NCBI RefSeq assembly: GCF_000717025.1 | Contig: NZ_JNXG01000001.1 | Location: forward strand, 558,001 to 622,000 | Source of the DNA: Streptomyces atroolivaceus | Lineage (GTDB): Bacteria > Actinomycetota > Actinomycetes > Streptomycetales > Streptomycetaceae | Length of the DNA stretch: 64,000 nucleotides | Direction of reading: 5' to 3' | Shown here: in pieces, positions 41,939 through 50,053 of the stretch | Layout of the letters: each line of letters starts with the position of its first letter | Position numbering within the stretch: the first letter of the stretch is position 1 | Program-made: the position numbers and the translations under genes | The notes under the pieces: generated by a model | What the model was told of the DNA's origin: nothing | Databases searched by the model: none | What the model saw: the letters and a program-made list of their open reading frames with translations, nothing else

Positions 41939-42595
41939 CTAGTTAACTCCGGCCTCGGCGATGACTTTCAAGCAATCGACCCAATGAACAAACCGCGGAA
42001 TTCCACTTACTTTTTGCCGCGCATGAGCGTGAACACTGGTCATGCCGGGTCGAAAGAAGCGACGCAATTTTCGATACGTGTCGTCACTCTTGTGAGCACA
42101 GTAGTTTCGAACTGCTCGAATCTCGACGATCGGGTTTGATGTCGACTGATTGTATGGCAGGGTCAGAGTGTGGGATGTCACGGCGGCGTGAAGTGGGTGG
42201 ACTGCGGCTAGGTCTAGAGCTTGGCAGACGTCAAGCAGCATCTCCGGGGCAGACCATATCGGCTCGCCCCCAAGGAGCTTGATTCGATTCGATCGGAGAG
42301 GGGCGTCTGCCGCAAGTTTTCGAATTGCCTGATGCTCGGTACGTGGTTGGCCAGGGCTGTAGGTGGCACCCAAAATCCCCTGGACGTCACCGCTAGCGCT
42401 TAGAATTATGACTGCCCGATTGAACCTTCCCCAAGCGTCCCATAGTGAGGTGATGCACCCTTCTACGGCTGGAGCGTAGGGGACCTTGTAGGAGTTGACG
42501 ATGCCGCTAGTTGCAGTCGAATGGAATGCCGCCTCGATCTCGTCTGCCTCTTGAGCGAAATTAGCACTAATTGCCTTTAGGGGCTGCGTAGGCAC
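41939..42595 (-). CDS. HEPN-domain protein, probable RNase of a DUF262 pair
   Basis: The 218-residue protein lies 8 bp after the DUF262 gene on the same strand. It is mainly helical. Its C-terminal half contains EIRAVRNYCAHKSDDTYRKLRRFF, in which R163-NYCA-H168 fits the Rx4-6H active-site motif of HEPN ribonucleases, with Asn after Arg as usual. The layout recalls the MAE_28990/MAE_18760-type HEPN proteins, which are known to pair with DUF262. The base composition is clearly lower in GC than the chromosome around it, indicating transfer. No toxin-antitoxin partner other than the DUF262 protein is present. Confidence 0.7.
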   Translation of the reverse strand: MPTQPLKAISANFAQEADEIEAAFHSTATSGIVNSYKVPYAPAVEGCITSLWDAWGRFNRAVIILSASGDVQGILGATYSPGQPRTEHQAIRKLAADAPLRSNRIKLLGGEPIWSAPEMLLDVCQALDLAAVHPLHAAVTSHTLTLPYNQSTSNPIVEIRAVRNYCAHKSDDTYRKLRRFFRPGMTSVHAHARQKVSGIPRFVHWVDCLKVIAEAGVN

Positions 42596-42603
42596 AACTC
42601 CCC

Positions 42604-43671
42604 CTAGAGGTCGTAAAATGACTTTCCGGCAAGTGCGTGGCAGAAGTATTCGAAGCGGGCCTGGCGGCTGGGCATTCGCTGACTGCTTTGGCGCGCTTCG
42701 ATGAAGGGAAGGGCTCTGGGGTCAAGGTCCTCGGTAGGTGTTTCGATCGCCGTGTTGAGGTCGCCAATAGCCTTGATGATCTGGGTGCGATCCCGAAGCA
42801 TCTCGCTTGCATCCTCGACGCGCGTGAAGTCGAGACGCCCGTCTGGGAGCTTTCCCTTGGCGTACATCACTGCGGCAGCCAGCATGAGGAAGTGAGGGCG
42901 GCCGACAATTGCTTCGCCGCGGAATTCCTGAAGGAGGTCTTCAACTGTCGAAATGACGTCTACGAACAGGTCCTCGCCAGGGAGTGACGCCGCGGTAGTG
43001 GTCATATGCTGCTCGTAAAGTTTAGTGATATTGGAGTCTGCTCCTTCGCCGACGCCGTTGATGAGATAGCCGACCAGCTCGGCAACGGTCGAGTGGTCCA
43101 CCATTCGGACACGCTCGCGGCGTGAGATTACGCCAAGGTCCCATACGTCGCGAACCGCGTGAGAAAGTTGCTTCACGTGTGAGGAGAAGTCGGTATCGAA
43201 TCGCGCGTTCCGTAGCTCTGGCCCGTTAACTGGTACGGCATAAGAGTTAATGCGGAGAAATACTTCCAGTACGTCATCGTCGCTCGCGTTGAGCAACTGT
43301 TCGCATGTGAGCTTGTAAGCGAGGAAGTCGTCTTTCTCGTCGTCGCTGAGGTCTGCATATCGCTTCCCTCGGTACTCGCCAGCCTTTGTCGTCAATGCAA
43401 ACTTCCCTGCGGCGAACTCAATGATGGTCCTGAGTCGCTGCTGACCGTCTACAACATCGCGAATTGTTCGCCGCGTATCTCTATCGATGTTGGTGCGAAG
43501 GAGAAGTTTCGGAATGGGATACCCGCGAATGATCGAGTCGATGAGGTAGCTGCGTGCAGGTGGGGACCATACCGGGCCGCGCTGAAATATCGGATTAAGG
43601 TTCAACTCATCATCGTCATTCCATTTCAAGAACTCGGCAATGGTGAAGGTTTGGGGGGCGCTACCCTGCAC
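42604..43671 (-). CDS. DUF262 (ParB-like nuclease fold, GmrS-type) protein
   Basis: The 355-residue protein starts at ATG 43671. The N-terminal DUF262 domain shows NPIFQRGPVWSPPARSYLIDSIIRGYPIPKLLLR, then IRDVVDGQQRLRTIIEFAAGKF; DGQQR (about residues 73-77) is the nucleotide-hydrolysing motif of this family (as in GmrSD, BrxU and SspE relatives). FLRINSYAVPVNGPELRNARF is the second family block. Usually a nuclease domain (HNH) follows in the same or the next protein; here the next gene encodes a HEPN protein instead. GC is low and the pair lies in an AICE cargo region, suggesting anti-phage function. Confidence 0.88.
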   Translation of the reverse strand: MQGSAPQTFTIAEFLKWNDDDELNLNPIFQRGPVWSPPARSYLIDSIIRGYPIPKLLLRTNIDRDTRRTIRDVVDGQQRLRTIIEFAAGKFALTTKAGEYRGKRYADLSDDEKDDFLAYKLTCEQLLNASDDDVLEVFLRINSYAVPVNGPELRNARFDTDFSSHVKQLSHAVRDVWDLGVISRRERVRMVDHSTVAELVGYLINGVGEGADSNITKLYEQHMTTTAASLPGEDLFVDVISTVEDLLQEFRGEAIVGRPHFLMLAAAVMYAKGKLPDGRLDFTRVEDASEMLRDRTQIIKAIGDLNTAIETPTEDLDPRALPFIEARQSSQRMPSRQARFEYFCHALAGKSFYDL

Positions 43672-44170
43672 TATTACTCCTCCTGGGACTACCAGTGTTC
43701 AACGGACGAGCAGCATCATAATCAGGCCAGCCTAGCCCCAGAGGCGACTGCGTGAGGCCGTTTTAGGACGAAACGTTGTATCTGAGGCGCCGGGCTCATA
43801 TTGGAGAGAGCTCGTACTTGGAGGGCCGTCGGCGGGAGGCGCCCCTCCACCGGCACCTCAACTTCCATCCCGTCTGCCTTCACCTGGACGCCCGATGCCG
43901 TGTCTGTTCGGCTCTCGCTGGGTCGATGGCAGACGGGATGAAGTTCCCACCTCTACAACCGGCGGCCCACACCCGCTTACGAAGCCCCCTCCATCCAGGA
44001 GTTTTAGCGCCCTCGCCGGAGGCACACTTGATCCGCACCCGCATACTGCCTCGGGCGTATCGTGGTTCGCCGCTCAGCAACCCAAGTTGTCAGGCGAGCG
44101 GCCGACGTCCGGGCTGGAGCGGGGCACAGAGCAGCAGCGCAGGTTGGCCGTGCGGTTACTGCTCCGGGCT
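43672..44170. other. Gene-free region in the AICE cargo segment
   Basis: In these 499 bp I see only short open frames without ribosome sites or domain similarity. The composition is intermediate. It probably includes the promoter of the DUF262-HEPN operon (near 43680-43760) and the end of the HNH transcript. Confidence 0.5.
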
Positions 44171-45151
44171 TCACCAAGTGGCGATGGTCGCTGAATAATG
44201 CTCTGCGATCGCCTCACGATCCACCGGGGCGTCCTCCGAGATGTGCAGAGGAGCTCCTTCCAGGGTGCTGTACAGAGTGTGGCCGGCCAGGCTCGGTGCG
44301 ACGCACACGGCCAGGCCGGGCGCGATGGTGAGCAGGCCGCTGTCGAAGAGTCGGTGGATGTCCGAGCGCAGCATCAGTCCCTCTTCGACACGGTGCCGCT
44401 CCGTGTTGGCGAATGGGCGGAGATGCGCAGCTTCCAGGACCTCTGCTGGCGCCGCGCCTGTGATGGCGCAGATGAACCCGTATTCACGGATCAAGGCCCT
44501 GCGGAAAGCGTCCTGCCCTCGTCGAGCCGCGGCTGTCGTTCGCCGGCGACCTCCCGGCAGCTCGAATGGATGAGGCCTATCGGCACCTGAGGTTCGCCGT
44601 TGCCTGGGGAGCCGGACACCTCTCGAAGACACCGCCTCCAGAGTTCGCTCCCTATCCATGGCCCTGATGGACTGCTGGTCGGACTTGCTCAGGCTGAGCT
44701 CTGCCAACCGCGTCTTGTCCAGGCAGCCTTCGAGAGGTTGCCAAGTTCCTCCGTAGTGAGCTCTGTAGCCCGTGACCCGCAGCATCTCGACTGTCGGCTC
44801 GTCGAACGTGGTGGTGCAGGGACTACACCGGAATCGGGGCCGCTCCGTGGTGCGCTCCTTGAAGCCCGTGCTGCCGCATTGAGGACACCGACTACGCAGC
44901 TTCTCCAGGCCTGGCAGCACTTCCAATGCTTCCACGAAACCGACGCCAAGGGCTTCACGCCCGCTCCGTACGACCACCAGGTCCCCGACGGCAACGCGGA
45001 GATGGTTCCCCACGGTCGAGTCGTAGCTGTAGGACTCCTCCACGACGTCTTCGTAGCCCGTGTTCCCCTGGAACTGCCGGTCCTCGCCCGCGATAAGGAA
45101 GGACCAAGCCCTGTCACCAGCCCCGGTTGCCATGATCTCCACCCCAGTCAT
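44171..45151 (-). CDS. HNH endonuclease with N-terminal head domain and zinc ribbon (type IV restriction-like)
   Basis: The 326-residue protein starts at ATG 45151 or, equally, at 45133. Residues about 12-75 (RAWSFLIAGEDRQFQGNTGYEDVV ... LRVAVGDLVVVRSGREALGVGFVEALE) form a beta-rich PUA/EVE-like or ScoMcrA-type head domain. A zinc ribbon follows (CPQCGSTGF ... FRCSPC). The C-terminal HNH domain is GQDAFRRALIREYGFICAITGAAPAEVLEAAHLRPF ... GLMLRSDIHRLFDSGLL, with catalytic His in AAH and RLFD histidine. This is the architecture of modification-dependent McrA-like nucleases. The recognised modification cannot be told from sequence. Confidence 0.85.
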   Translation of the reverse strand: MTGVEIMATGAGDRAWSFLIAGEDRQFQGNTGYEDVVEESYSYDSTVGNHLRVAVGDLVVVRSGREALGVGFVEALEVLPGLEKLRSRCPQCGSTGFKERTTERPRFRCSPCTTTFDEPTVEMLRVTGYRAHYGGTWQPLEGCLDKTRLAELSLSKSDQQSIRAMDRERTLEAVSSRGVRLPRQRRTSGADRPHPFELPGGRRRTTAAARRGQDAFRRALIREYGFICAITGAAPAEVLEAAHLRPFANTERHRVEEGLMLRSDIHRLFDSGLLTIAPGLAVCVAPSLAGHTLYSTLEGAPLHISEDAPVDREAIAEHYSATIATW

Positions 45152-45241
45152 GGGGGGAGCTTACGAGCGCCCGCCGGCATCCGGGCTTGCTCCCCAAGAT
45201 CTCCGCAGATGTTCTGCGCCCTCACTCCGAGTGCCGCAACG

Positions 45242-45276
45242 CCGAAGCTCCCCCGGTGCAAGCGGGGGAGCTTCGG
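45242..45276. terminator. Hairpin upstream of the HNH gene
   Basis: CCGAAGCTCCCCC (45242-45254) pairs perfectly with GGGGGAGCTTCGG (45264-45276). It would end transcription of the small membrane-protein gene at 45456 before the HNH gene. The remainder of 45152-45455 shows nothing else. Confidence 0.65.
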
Positions 45277-45455
45277 GCCACCAGTCCGTAACCCATCTGA
45301 TCCGTAGGTGGGTGCGCTCCTGATGCAGAAGCCCTGAAGCGCTCTCCTCAAGGCCGTCGCCATGCCCTCCGGTCGCACGGAGGCACGCGGATGTGCTCCG
45401 GCGTGTCTGGACGTTGATGTCAGAAGCTGATGTCAGCGCCTACAAGCTCGGCTCA

Positions 45456-45611
45456 CTACCACCTAGTCCAGGTCAGCACTACTCCTGCTAGCTCGCTAAG
45501 AGAGATGGTCAGGAGCACTTGGACTGTCGTGACGACAGCTGCCGCCCTCACATCTTGAACAAGCTTGCGCCCCCCCTTGCAACTGGCGGGCTGCTTCCCA
45601 CGGCGACGCAT
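45456..45611 (-). CDS. Small membrane protein (51 aa)
   Basis: ATG 45611 follows AAGGGGGAAACC, a good ribosome site. The product begins MRRRGKQPASCKGGRKLV and ends with a hydrophobic helix (VVTTVQVLLTISLSELAGVVLTW). The basic N-terminus plus one helix suits a small membrane peptide. It is divergent from the DnaB-like gene, 171 bp away, and could be a partner or an unrelated peptide. No family recognised. Confidence 0.45.
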   Translation of the reverse strand: MRRRGKQPASCKGGRKLVQDVRAAAVVTTVQVLLTISLSELAGVVLTWTRW

Positions 45612-45782
45612 GGTTTCCCCCTTCGGTAGTTCGGTGATTCCAGCGTCGGTGTCTCCCCGAAGCAGGTGTTCACTCTGCGTCACAAGCGGACACTTTCAAT
45701 TTTCCTCAAGTCCCTGACCTGCGACGTAACTTCGTGCGACAGTGCAGCGAAAACACTTCGAGACACTCACGGGAGACAGTCA

Positions 45783-47513
45783 GTGGCGAGAGCGCGAGGG
45801 AAGCGCGGGTTGGCGATGCCGAGCGAGACAGAGGTGCCACCTGGCGCGCACCGCAAAATGCTTGCCGCGCTCCACGAGACCTATGTGGCTGCTGGCCGAC
45901 CGGGGCTCCGCCAGATTTCTGTTGGGCTGAAGGACGATGATTCGATTCCAGCCACGCTGAACTATCAAGCAGTCGGAAAAATTCTTAACGGAAAGCAACT
46001 CCCTAGCCCGCGCCAGCTAATCAGCCTCACGCTTTGGCTGCACAAGGAAGGAAATGTTGACAGCAAGACTGGAAGCGACTATAAGGAGCTAATCGCACAA
46101 CTAATGCAATTCCGCGAAGCCGCCCACCGTCATCAACTAGGAATCGAAAGTCCGGAAGTCCCACTCGCATCAGCGGAAACGGGAAGGCGCATTCAAGCCC
46201 CAAGGAATGCACAATCTACAGTAAAAATGGAAAATGCAAACGAACGAAAAGTCCTTAGCTGCATGTTGCAGTCAAAAGACGCCATAGCCGACGTTGTTGA
46301 AATATTGCGAGTTTCGGACTTCAGTAACGATCTACACAAGGAAATCTATAATGTACTACTGGAGTTGTATGCCGAAGGTCGCGAGGTGTCGATCGAAGAG
46401 ACTGCCAACAAACTAAATTCTCATTCAAACTTCGACATCGATTCGGAGCAGTACATTTCGACTCTACTCTTAGAGGCGGACAACCCTAGCGAAGCAAGTC
46501 ACCATGCGGAGATCATTTCAGATAACGCTTTGGGAACTCGAATTGGTGCACTCGGTCGCAAAGTTGCAGAAATGGCCGAAAGTATGGAGACCCGAAGCGA
46601 TTTGAATGCGCAAAATTTGCTCGACGTACTTGAGGGTGAACTATTTTCCATGGTGCGTGAGCGCAGCACGCCAATTGGTGACAGTCTCGAAGAGACTCTG
46701 GATGAGGTAGAAGCCGCTGGCGGATCTATTATCGGGGTGCCTTCGGGATTTCGAGATTTCGACGCGCTCAATTCCGGGTTCCGGCCGGGCGAGCTAGTAA
46801 TCGTAGCCGGTGCTTCAGGCATGGGTAAATCCACGTTGGGGCTAGATTTTATTCGCCGATGTTCAGTTGCCCAACCGCGCAGTAGCTTTCTTGTCTCACT
46901 CCAGATGAGTCGCGTCGAAATTAACATGAGAATTCTGTCAGCAGAGGCACGCGTCGCCATCCATCACATGCGATCGGGTGCCATGAGAGACGAAGACTGG
47001 ACGCGCCTGGCCGGAGTGATGCCATCGGTTGCGGCGGCTCCTATCTATATGGTGGAAGAACCTGGCTACACAATCAATCAGCTTAGGGCGTCATGCAGCC
47101 GCCTTGAGGCGTTTCATGATCTAAAACTGGTAGTAATCGACAGTCTCGACCTCCTCTATCTCGACGCCTCAGAAAGTGCAGGAGACCATGATCGCAGTTT
47201 GGCTATCATGGTGCGCGAGCTACGCAAGATGGCTAAAGAATTGAATCTACCTGTGATTGCACTCTACCCAGTTGGACGCATCTCGACCGGATATCGCGGG
47301 CGGCGCCCGGAACTGCACGACATTCCAGATTGCCTAGAAAATTTTGCCGATGTAGTCATTCTTCTGCACCGTGAAGACGCGTATGAGCGTGAAAGCCCTC
47401 GCGCCGGAGAGGCAGACTTTATTGTCGCGAAAAACCGTAACGGACCCACCTTTGTGACCACTACAGCGTTCCAGGGTCACTACGCGCGATTCGTCGACAT
47501 GGACAAAACGTAG
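45783..47513 (+). CDS. DnaB-type replicative helicase paralogue with extra N-terminal domain
   Basis: GTG 45783 follows GGGAGA and gives 576 residues. Residues about 12-130 are not DnaB: HRKMLAALHETYVAAGRPGLRQISVGLKDDDSIPATLNYQAVGKILNGKQLPSPRQLISLTLWLHKEG looks like a DNA-binding or regulatory helical domain. From about residue 150 DnaB follows: ERKVLSCMLQSKDAIADVVEI ... EIYNVLLELYAEGR, Walker A GASGMGKST (343-351), Walker B LVVIDSLDLL and the C-terminal NRNGPTFVTTTAFQGHYARFVDM. GC is far lower than in its neighbours, and a rare TTA leucine codon occurs at 46470. It is cargo, not part of normal AICE replication. Confidence 0.85.
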   Translation: MARARGKRGLAMPSETEVPPGAHRKMLAALHETYVAAGRPGLRQISVGLKDDDSIPATLNYQAVGKILNGKQLPSPRQLISLTLWLHKEGNVDSKTGSDYKELIAQLMQFREAAHRHQLGIESPEVPLASAETGRRIQAPRNAQSTVKMENANERKVLSCMLQSKDAIADVVEILRVSDFSNDLHKEIYNVLLELYAEGREVSIEETANKLNSHSNFDIDSEQYISTLLLEADNPSEASHHAEIISDNALGTRIGALGRKVAEMAESMETRSDLNAQNLLDVLEGELFSMVRERSTPIGDSLEETLDEVEAAGGSIIGVPSGFRDFDALNSGFRPGELVIVAGASGMGKSTLGLDFIRRCSVAQPRSSFLVSLQMSRVEINMRILSAEARVAIHHMRSGAMRDEDWTRLAGVMPSVAAAPIYMVEEPGYTINQLRASCSRLEAFHDLKLVVIDSLDLLYLDASESAGDHDRSLAIMVRELRKMAKELNLPVIALYPVGRISTGYRGRRPELHDIPDCLENFADVVILLHREDAYERESPRAGEADFIVAKNRNGPTFVTTTAFQGHYARFVDMDKT

Positions 47514-47590
47514 TTTTGCCGTCCGGGGCTGACGGTCGGAATGGCAAGTGGGTTTTGTAGCTTCTTTTTTGTTGTTGATGCCGGCCGTCA

Positions 47591-48403
47591 CTATCGGCTG
47601 GGAGCCTTCCCTACCGCCAATAGATGCGAACTAGCGGCGAGAAGTTCGGGGTACGGCTCAGCCATGCGGGCTGCTGCCATCGCAGAGGCAATCAGATCGC
47701 CCGTGGGCCCCTCGCCCGGCTGCTGTTCAGCCGCCTTCACCAGGGACCACGCGGGCCCTTCGATACCGAAGACCTGCACATCTGTCAGGCCGGAGGCGGT
47801 CAGCTCCGCCACAAGCTCTTCGGCGCGGTGGAAGTAGGACAGGGTGAACCCTCGTACACCGTCGTAGACGGCCGTCTCAAGAATCTTGGAGACGGAGTCG
47901 TGAATCCGCTCGGTGTGCAGGTGTGCGTACGTGACGTGCTCGAAGAGCGACGCGTAGCGGTTGATCGCAGCAGCAGCGATCAACCCACCCGGCTTCACCA
48001 CACGGCGTGCTTCCGCCAGCGCCTTACGCCGGTCGTCCAGGTCGGGGAGGTGGTAGAGCGGCCCAAGCAACTGCACTACATCGAAGCTGCCGTCCGGTTG
48101 GGGCAGATCGCGGGCATCCGCCACGATCGCTGAGCACACGGCCGCGGCGCTCTCGACATGGCGGGGCACGGGGTCCACGAGCGTGACTTCGTAGCCGTCC
48201 TTCACCAGCCATTCAGCGTGAATCCCGGTTCCCCCTCCCACGTCGAGCACGCGCGCCGGCGCGGGAGGCAAGAAGCGTCGGAGGAGCTCTTGAGTCCTGG
48301 CCAGCTCCATACGTCCGTCTGCCGAGCTGCGCAGGCGGTCATCCTCGTTCACTGTCTCGCCGTAGAACCGCATCACGGAGGGAGCCAATTCGAGATTCGA
48401 CAT
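47591..48403 (-). CDS. SAM-dependent methyltransferase (class I)
   Basis: The 270-residue protein starts at ATG 48403 (MSNLELAPSVMRFYGETVNEDDRL). The SAM-binding motif is VLDVGGGTGIHAEWLVKDGYEVTLVDPVP. Motif II/III lies at FDVVQLLGPLYHLPDLDDRRKALAEARRVVKPGGLIAAAAI. The substrate is likely small but cannot be told. It is divergent from the KorSA-type repressor, and a repressor operator overlaps the shared 56-bp promoter region, so it probably belongs to the element's regulon. Related methyltransferases flank korSA in other Streptomyces elements as I remember. Confidence 0.88.
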   Translation of the reverse strand: MSNLELAPSVMRFYGETVNEDDRLRSSADGRMELARTQELLRRFLPPAPARVLDVGGGTGIHAEWLVKDGYEVTLVDPVPRHVESAAAVCSAIVADARDLPQPDGSFDVVQLLGPLYHLPDLDDRRKALAEARRVVKPGGLIAAAAINRYASLFEHVTYAHLHTERIHDSVSKILETAVYDGVRGFTLSYFHRAEELVAELTASGLTDVQVFGIEGPAWSLVKAAEQQPGEGPTGDLIASAMAAARMAEPYPELLAASSHLLAVGKAPSR

Positions 48404-48417
48404 GCTCGCAGTATCGT

Positions 48418-48439
48418 GTGTACCGGTGGACCAGTCCAG
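48418..48439. promoter_or_regulatory. KorSA-type operator 1
   Basis: On the minus strand this 22-bp site reads CTGGACTGGT, CC, ACCGGTACAC: two to three mismatches from the perfect palindrome at 49303. It lies between the methyltransferase and repressor starts and would autoregulate both. Confidence 0.7.
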
Positions 48440-48459
48440 CGCAGGAAATAGGGGAAACC

Positions 48460-49176
48460 ATGGCAGTCCTGAAGTACGAAGAGATCGCAGAGTTCCTGCG
48501 CGCCCGCATCGCCGCTGGTGAGATCGCTCCCGGGGACACGATCCCGTCGGGCCGCGAGCTTGCCGAGCAGTGGGATGTGTCACGAGCTACCGCCATCAAG
48601 GCCGTCGACGTGCTGCGCAACGACGGCGTGGTCGTGGCCAAGCAGGGAACCGGGTTCGTCGTCACGGAAACTCCCGTGGCGCGCCCTGCCGGCGCTCGCC
48701 GCGCAGGGTCGGCGCGCATCCTGGGCGGCATGCCGTTCCTGCGCGTCGGTACGCCTGACTGGGCGGAACCCCCCGCCCACGTCGCCGCCGCCCTCCGCCT
48801 CTCCCCCGGGACCAAGGCGCTTCGACGCGTTCGCGTCCTCCAGCTCCCGGACGGAACCCCGAATAGTTGCGTTGAGGCGTGGTTCCCCCCGGATATCGCG
48901 GAGGTGGCACCACGCCTTGCCGACACCAACCCAATCGCCGAAGGCACAACGCGCTACGTCCGGCGTCAGACCGGGCGGGGCCCGGCCGAAGGCGTGGACG
49001 TCACCACCGTGCGCCTTGCCTCGGAGACGGAGGCGGACCGCTTGCAGGTGACGCAGGGGGCACCGGTGGCCGTGCTTCTGCACACGGCGTATGACGACCA
49101 GGGGAAGCCGCTGGTCTGCGAGGAGGGCGTAACGCCGTCCTCGTTCTTCGAACAGGTGGACACCTACGCCATGTAG
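48460..49176 (+). CDS. GntR-family repressor, KorSA-like
   Basis: The 238-residue protein starts at ATG 48460 behind GGGGAAACC. The winged helix is KYEEIAEFLRARIAAGEIAPGDTIPSGRELAEQWDVSRATAIKAVDVLRNDGVVVAKQGTGFVV. A UTRA-type effector domain follows from about residue 95 (ALRRVRVLQLPDGTPNSCVEAWFPPDIAEVAPRLADTNPI ... GAPVAVLLHTAYDDQGKPLVCEEGV). In pSAM2-type elements KorSA represses the activator of replication and excision. No pra-like activator is recognisable here. Three 22-bp palindromes (48418, 49201, 49303) frame the gene and are the likely operators. Confidence 0.88.
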   Translation: MAVLKYEEIAEFLRARIAAGEIAPGDTIPSGRELAEQWDVSRATAIKAVDVLRNDGVVVAKQGTGFVVTETPVARPAGARRAGSARILGGMPFLRVGTPDWAEPPAHVAAALRLSPGTKALRRVRVLQLPDGTPNSCVEAWFPPDIAEVAPRLADTNPIAEGTTRYVRRQTGRGPAEGVDVTTVRLASETEADRLQVTQGAPVAVLLHTAYDDQGKPLVCEEGVTPSSFFEQVDTYAM

Positions 49177-49200
49177 GCGCAACACCAGCAACAGGGGAGG

Positions 49201-49222
49201 CTGGACCGGTCCACCGGTTCAG
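49201..49222. promoter_or_regulatory. KorSA-type operator 2
   Basis: CTGGACCGGT, CC, ACCGGTTCAG: a 22-bp palindrome with one mismatch, 24 bp after the repressor stop and followed by a T run (CTTTTTTGG). It may also act as part of a terminator. Confidence 0.7.
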
Positions 49223-49302
49223 CTTTTTTGGTTGTCCAGAAAGTGCTCCCCACCTGCAGTTTTCATCACGCCGGCGTGACGGCACGCAGATCCTTCGCTT
49301 GA

Positions 49303-49324
49303 CTGGACCGGTCCACCGGTCCAG
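49303..49324. promoter_or_regulatory. KorSA-type operator 3 (perfect palindrome)
   Basis: CTGGACCGGT (49303-49312) and its exact reverse complement (49315-49324) are separated by CC. The spacing from operator 2 is 102 bp. It probably controls the rightward transfer/replication operon. Confidence 0.75.
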
Positions 49325-49720
49325 TCTCTTGTTGTGGCCATCGCCCGACCCGGAATCTCCGGAGGGGGCCGATTCCGTCACGCCAAAACTCAACAGCGTG
49401 ATCCACCGCAGCACGACGGCCGTGACCGTTCCGGCCGAGGCGAGTGGAGACCAGCCGACCGAGAAACGGCCCCCTTCACACCGGGGCCCACACCCCCTGA
49501 CCGGGGAACGCCATCGGCTCTAAGAACCGCACGGCACACCTTCGAAACTGCGACGACTTCCGGGATCTCGGACCTCCTCGGAACGAGCAGCGCCGCGCGA
49601 TATCAGGAGAACCGAAGCACCAGCGTTCACGGTGCCCGGCATTCGGGCCTGCCTCTCCGGCGGGCTGCGGTGCCGGGTCGCCGTGGTCGCTCGTAGCCCA
49701 CGAACGACCATGACGGCGCG

Positions 49721-49748
49721 CGGCCCCGGTGCTCGAACACCGGGGCCG
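49721..49748 (+). terminator. Hairpin in the leader of the transfer operon
   Basis: CGGCCCCGGTG (49721-49731) pairs perfectly with CACCGGGGCCG (49738-49748) around CTCGAA, 38 bp before the first gene. It is either a terminator for incoming transcripts or an attenuator. The remainder of the 610-bp gap 49177-49786 contains the operators but no gene I can support. Confidence 0.6.
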
Positions 49749-49786
49749 CTGTTCGGGCCGTCCACCCTGTGAGGAGAAAACGACCC

Positions 49787-50053
49787 ATGAAGACCATCGC
49801 TGCACTTCAGACCCTCGTTACGGCCGAGTCACTCGACATCGAGCCGTCGGCCGCTGAGCTGGACGCGATCGAGCAGGAGATGCCGCTGATCCTGGCGGAG
49901 GTCGAGCTGCTGGACGCGCAGATCATGACCATCGACCGCCCGGCGAGCGAGCTGGACGAGCGGCGGATCCGGCGGGCCGGCCGCAAGGTGCTGGCCGCTC
50001 GCCGCGTGCTGGCGAACCAGGCCACGGCGCAGGTTCCGGGGGTGGGGGCATGA
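49787..50053 (+). CDS. Small conserved AICE protein (DUF6284-like)
   Basis: The 88-residue protein starts at ATG 49787 behind GAGGAGAAAA. The sequence is helical and acidic: IAALQTLVTAESLDIEPSAAELDAIEQEMPLILAEVELLDAQIMTIDRPASELDERRIRRAGRKVLAARRVLANQ. It resembles small proteins at this position in Streptomyces AICEs (DUF6284). The stop overlaps the next start (ATGA). Function unknown. Confidence 0.7.
   Translation: MKTIAALQTLVTAESLDIEPSAAELDAIEQEMPLILAEVELLDAQIMTIDRPASELDERRIRRAGRKVLAARRVLANQATAQVPGVGA

Noticed and set aside
43776..44198. 140-codon plus-strand frame in the cargo gap
   Set aside because: Its composition is irregular with no domain, and it overlaps the 3' end of the HNH gene on the other strand.
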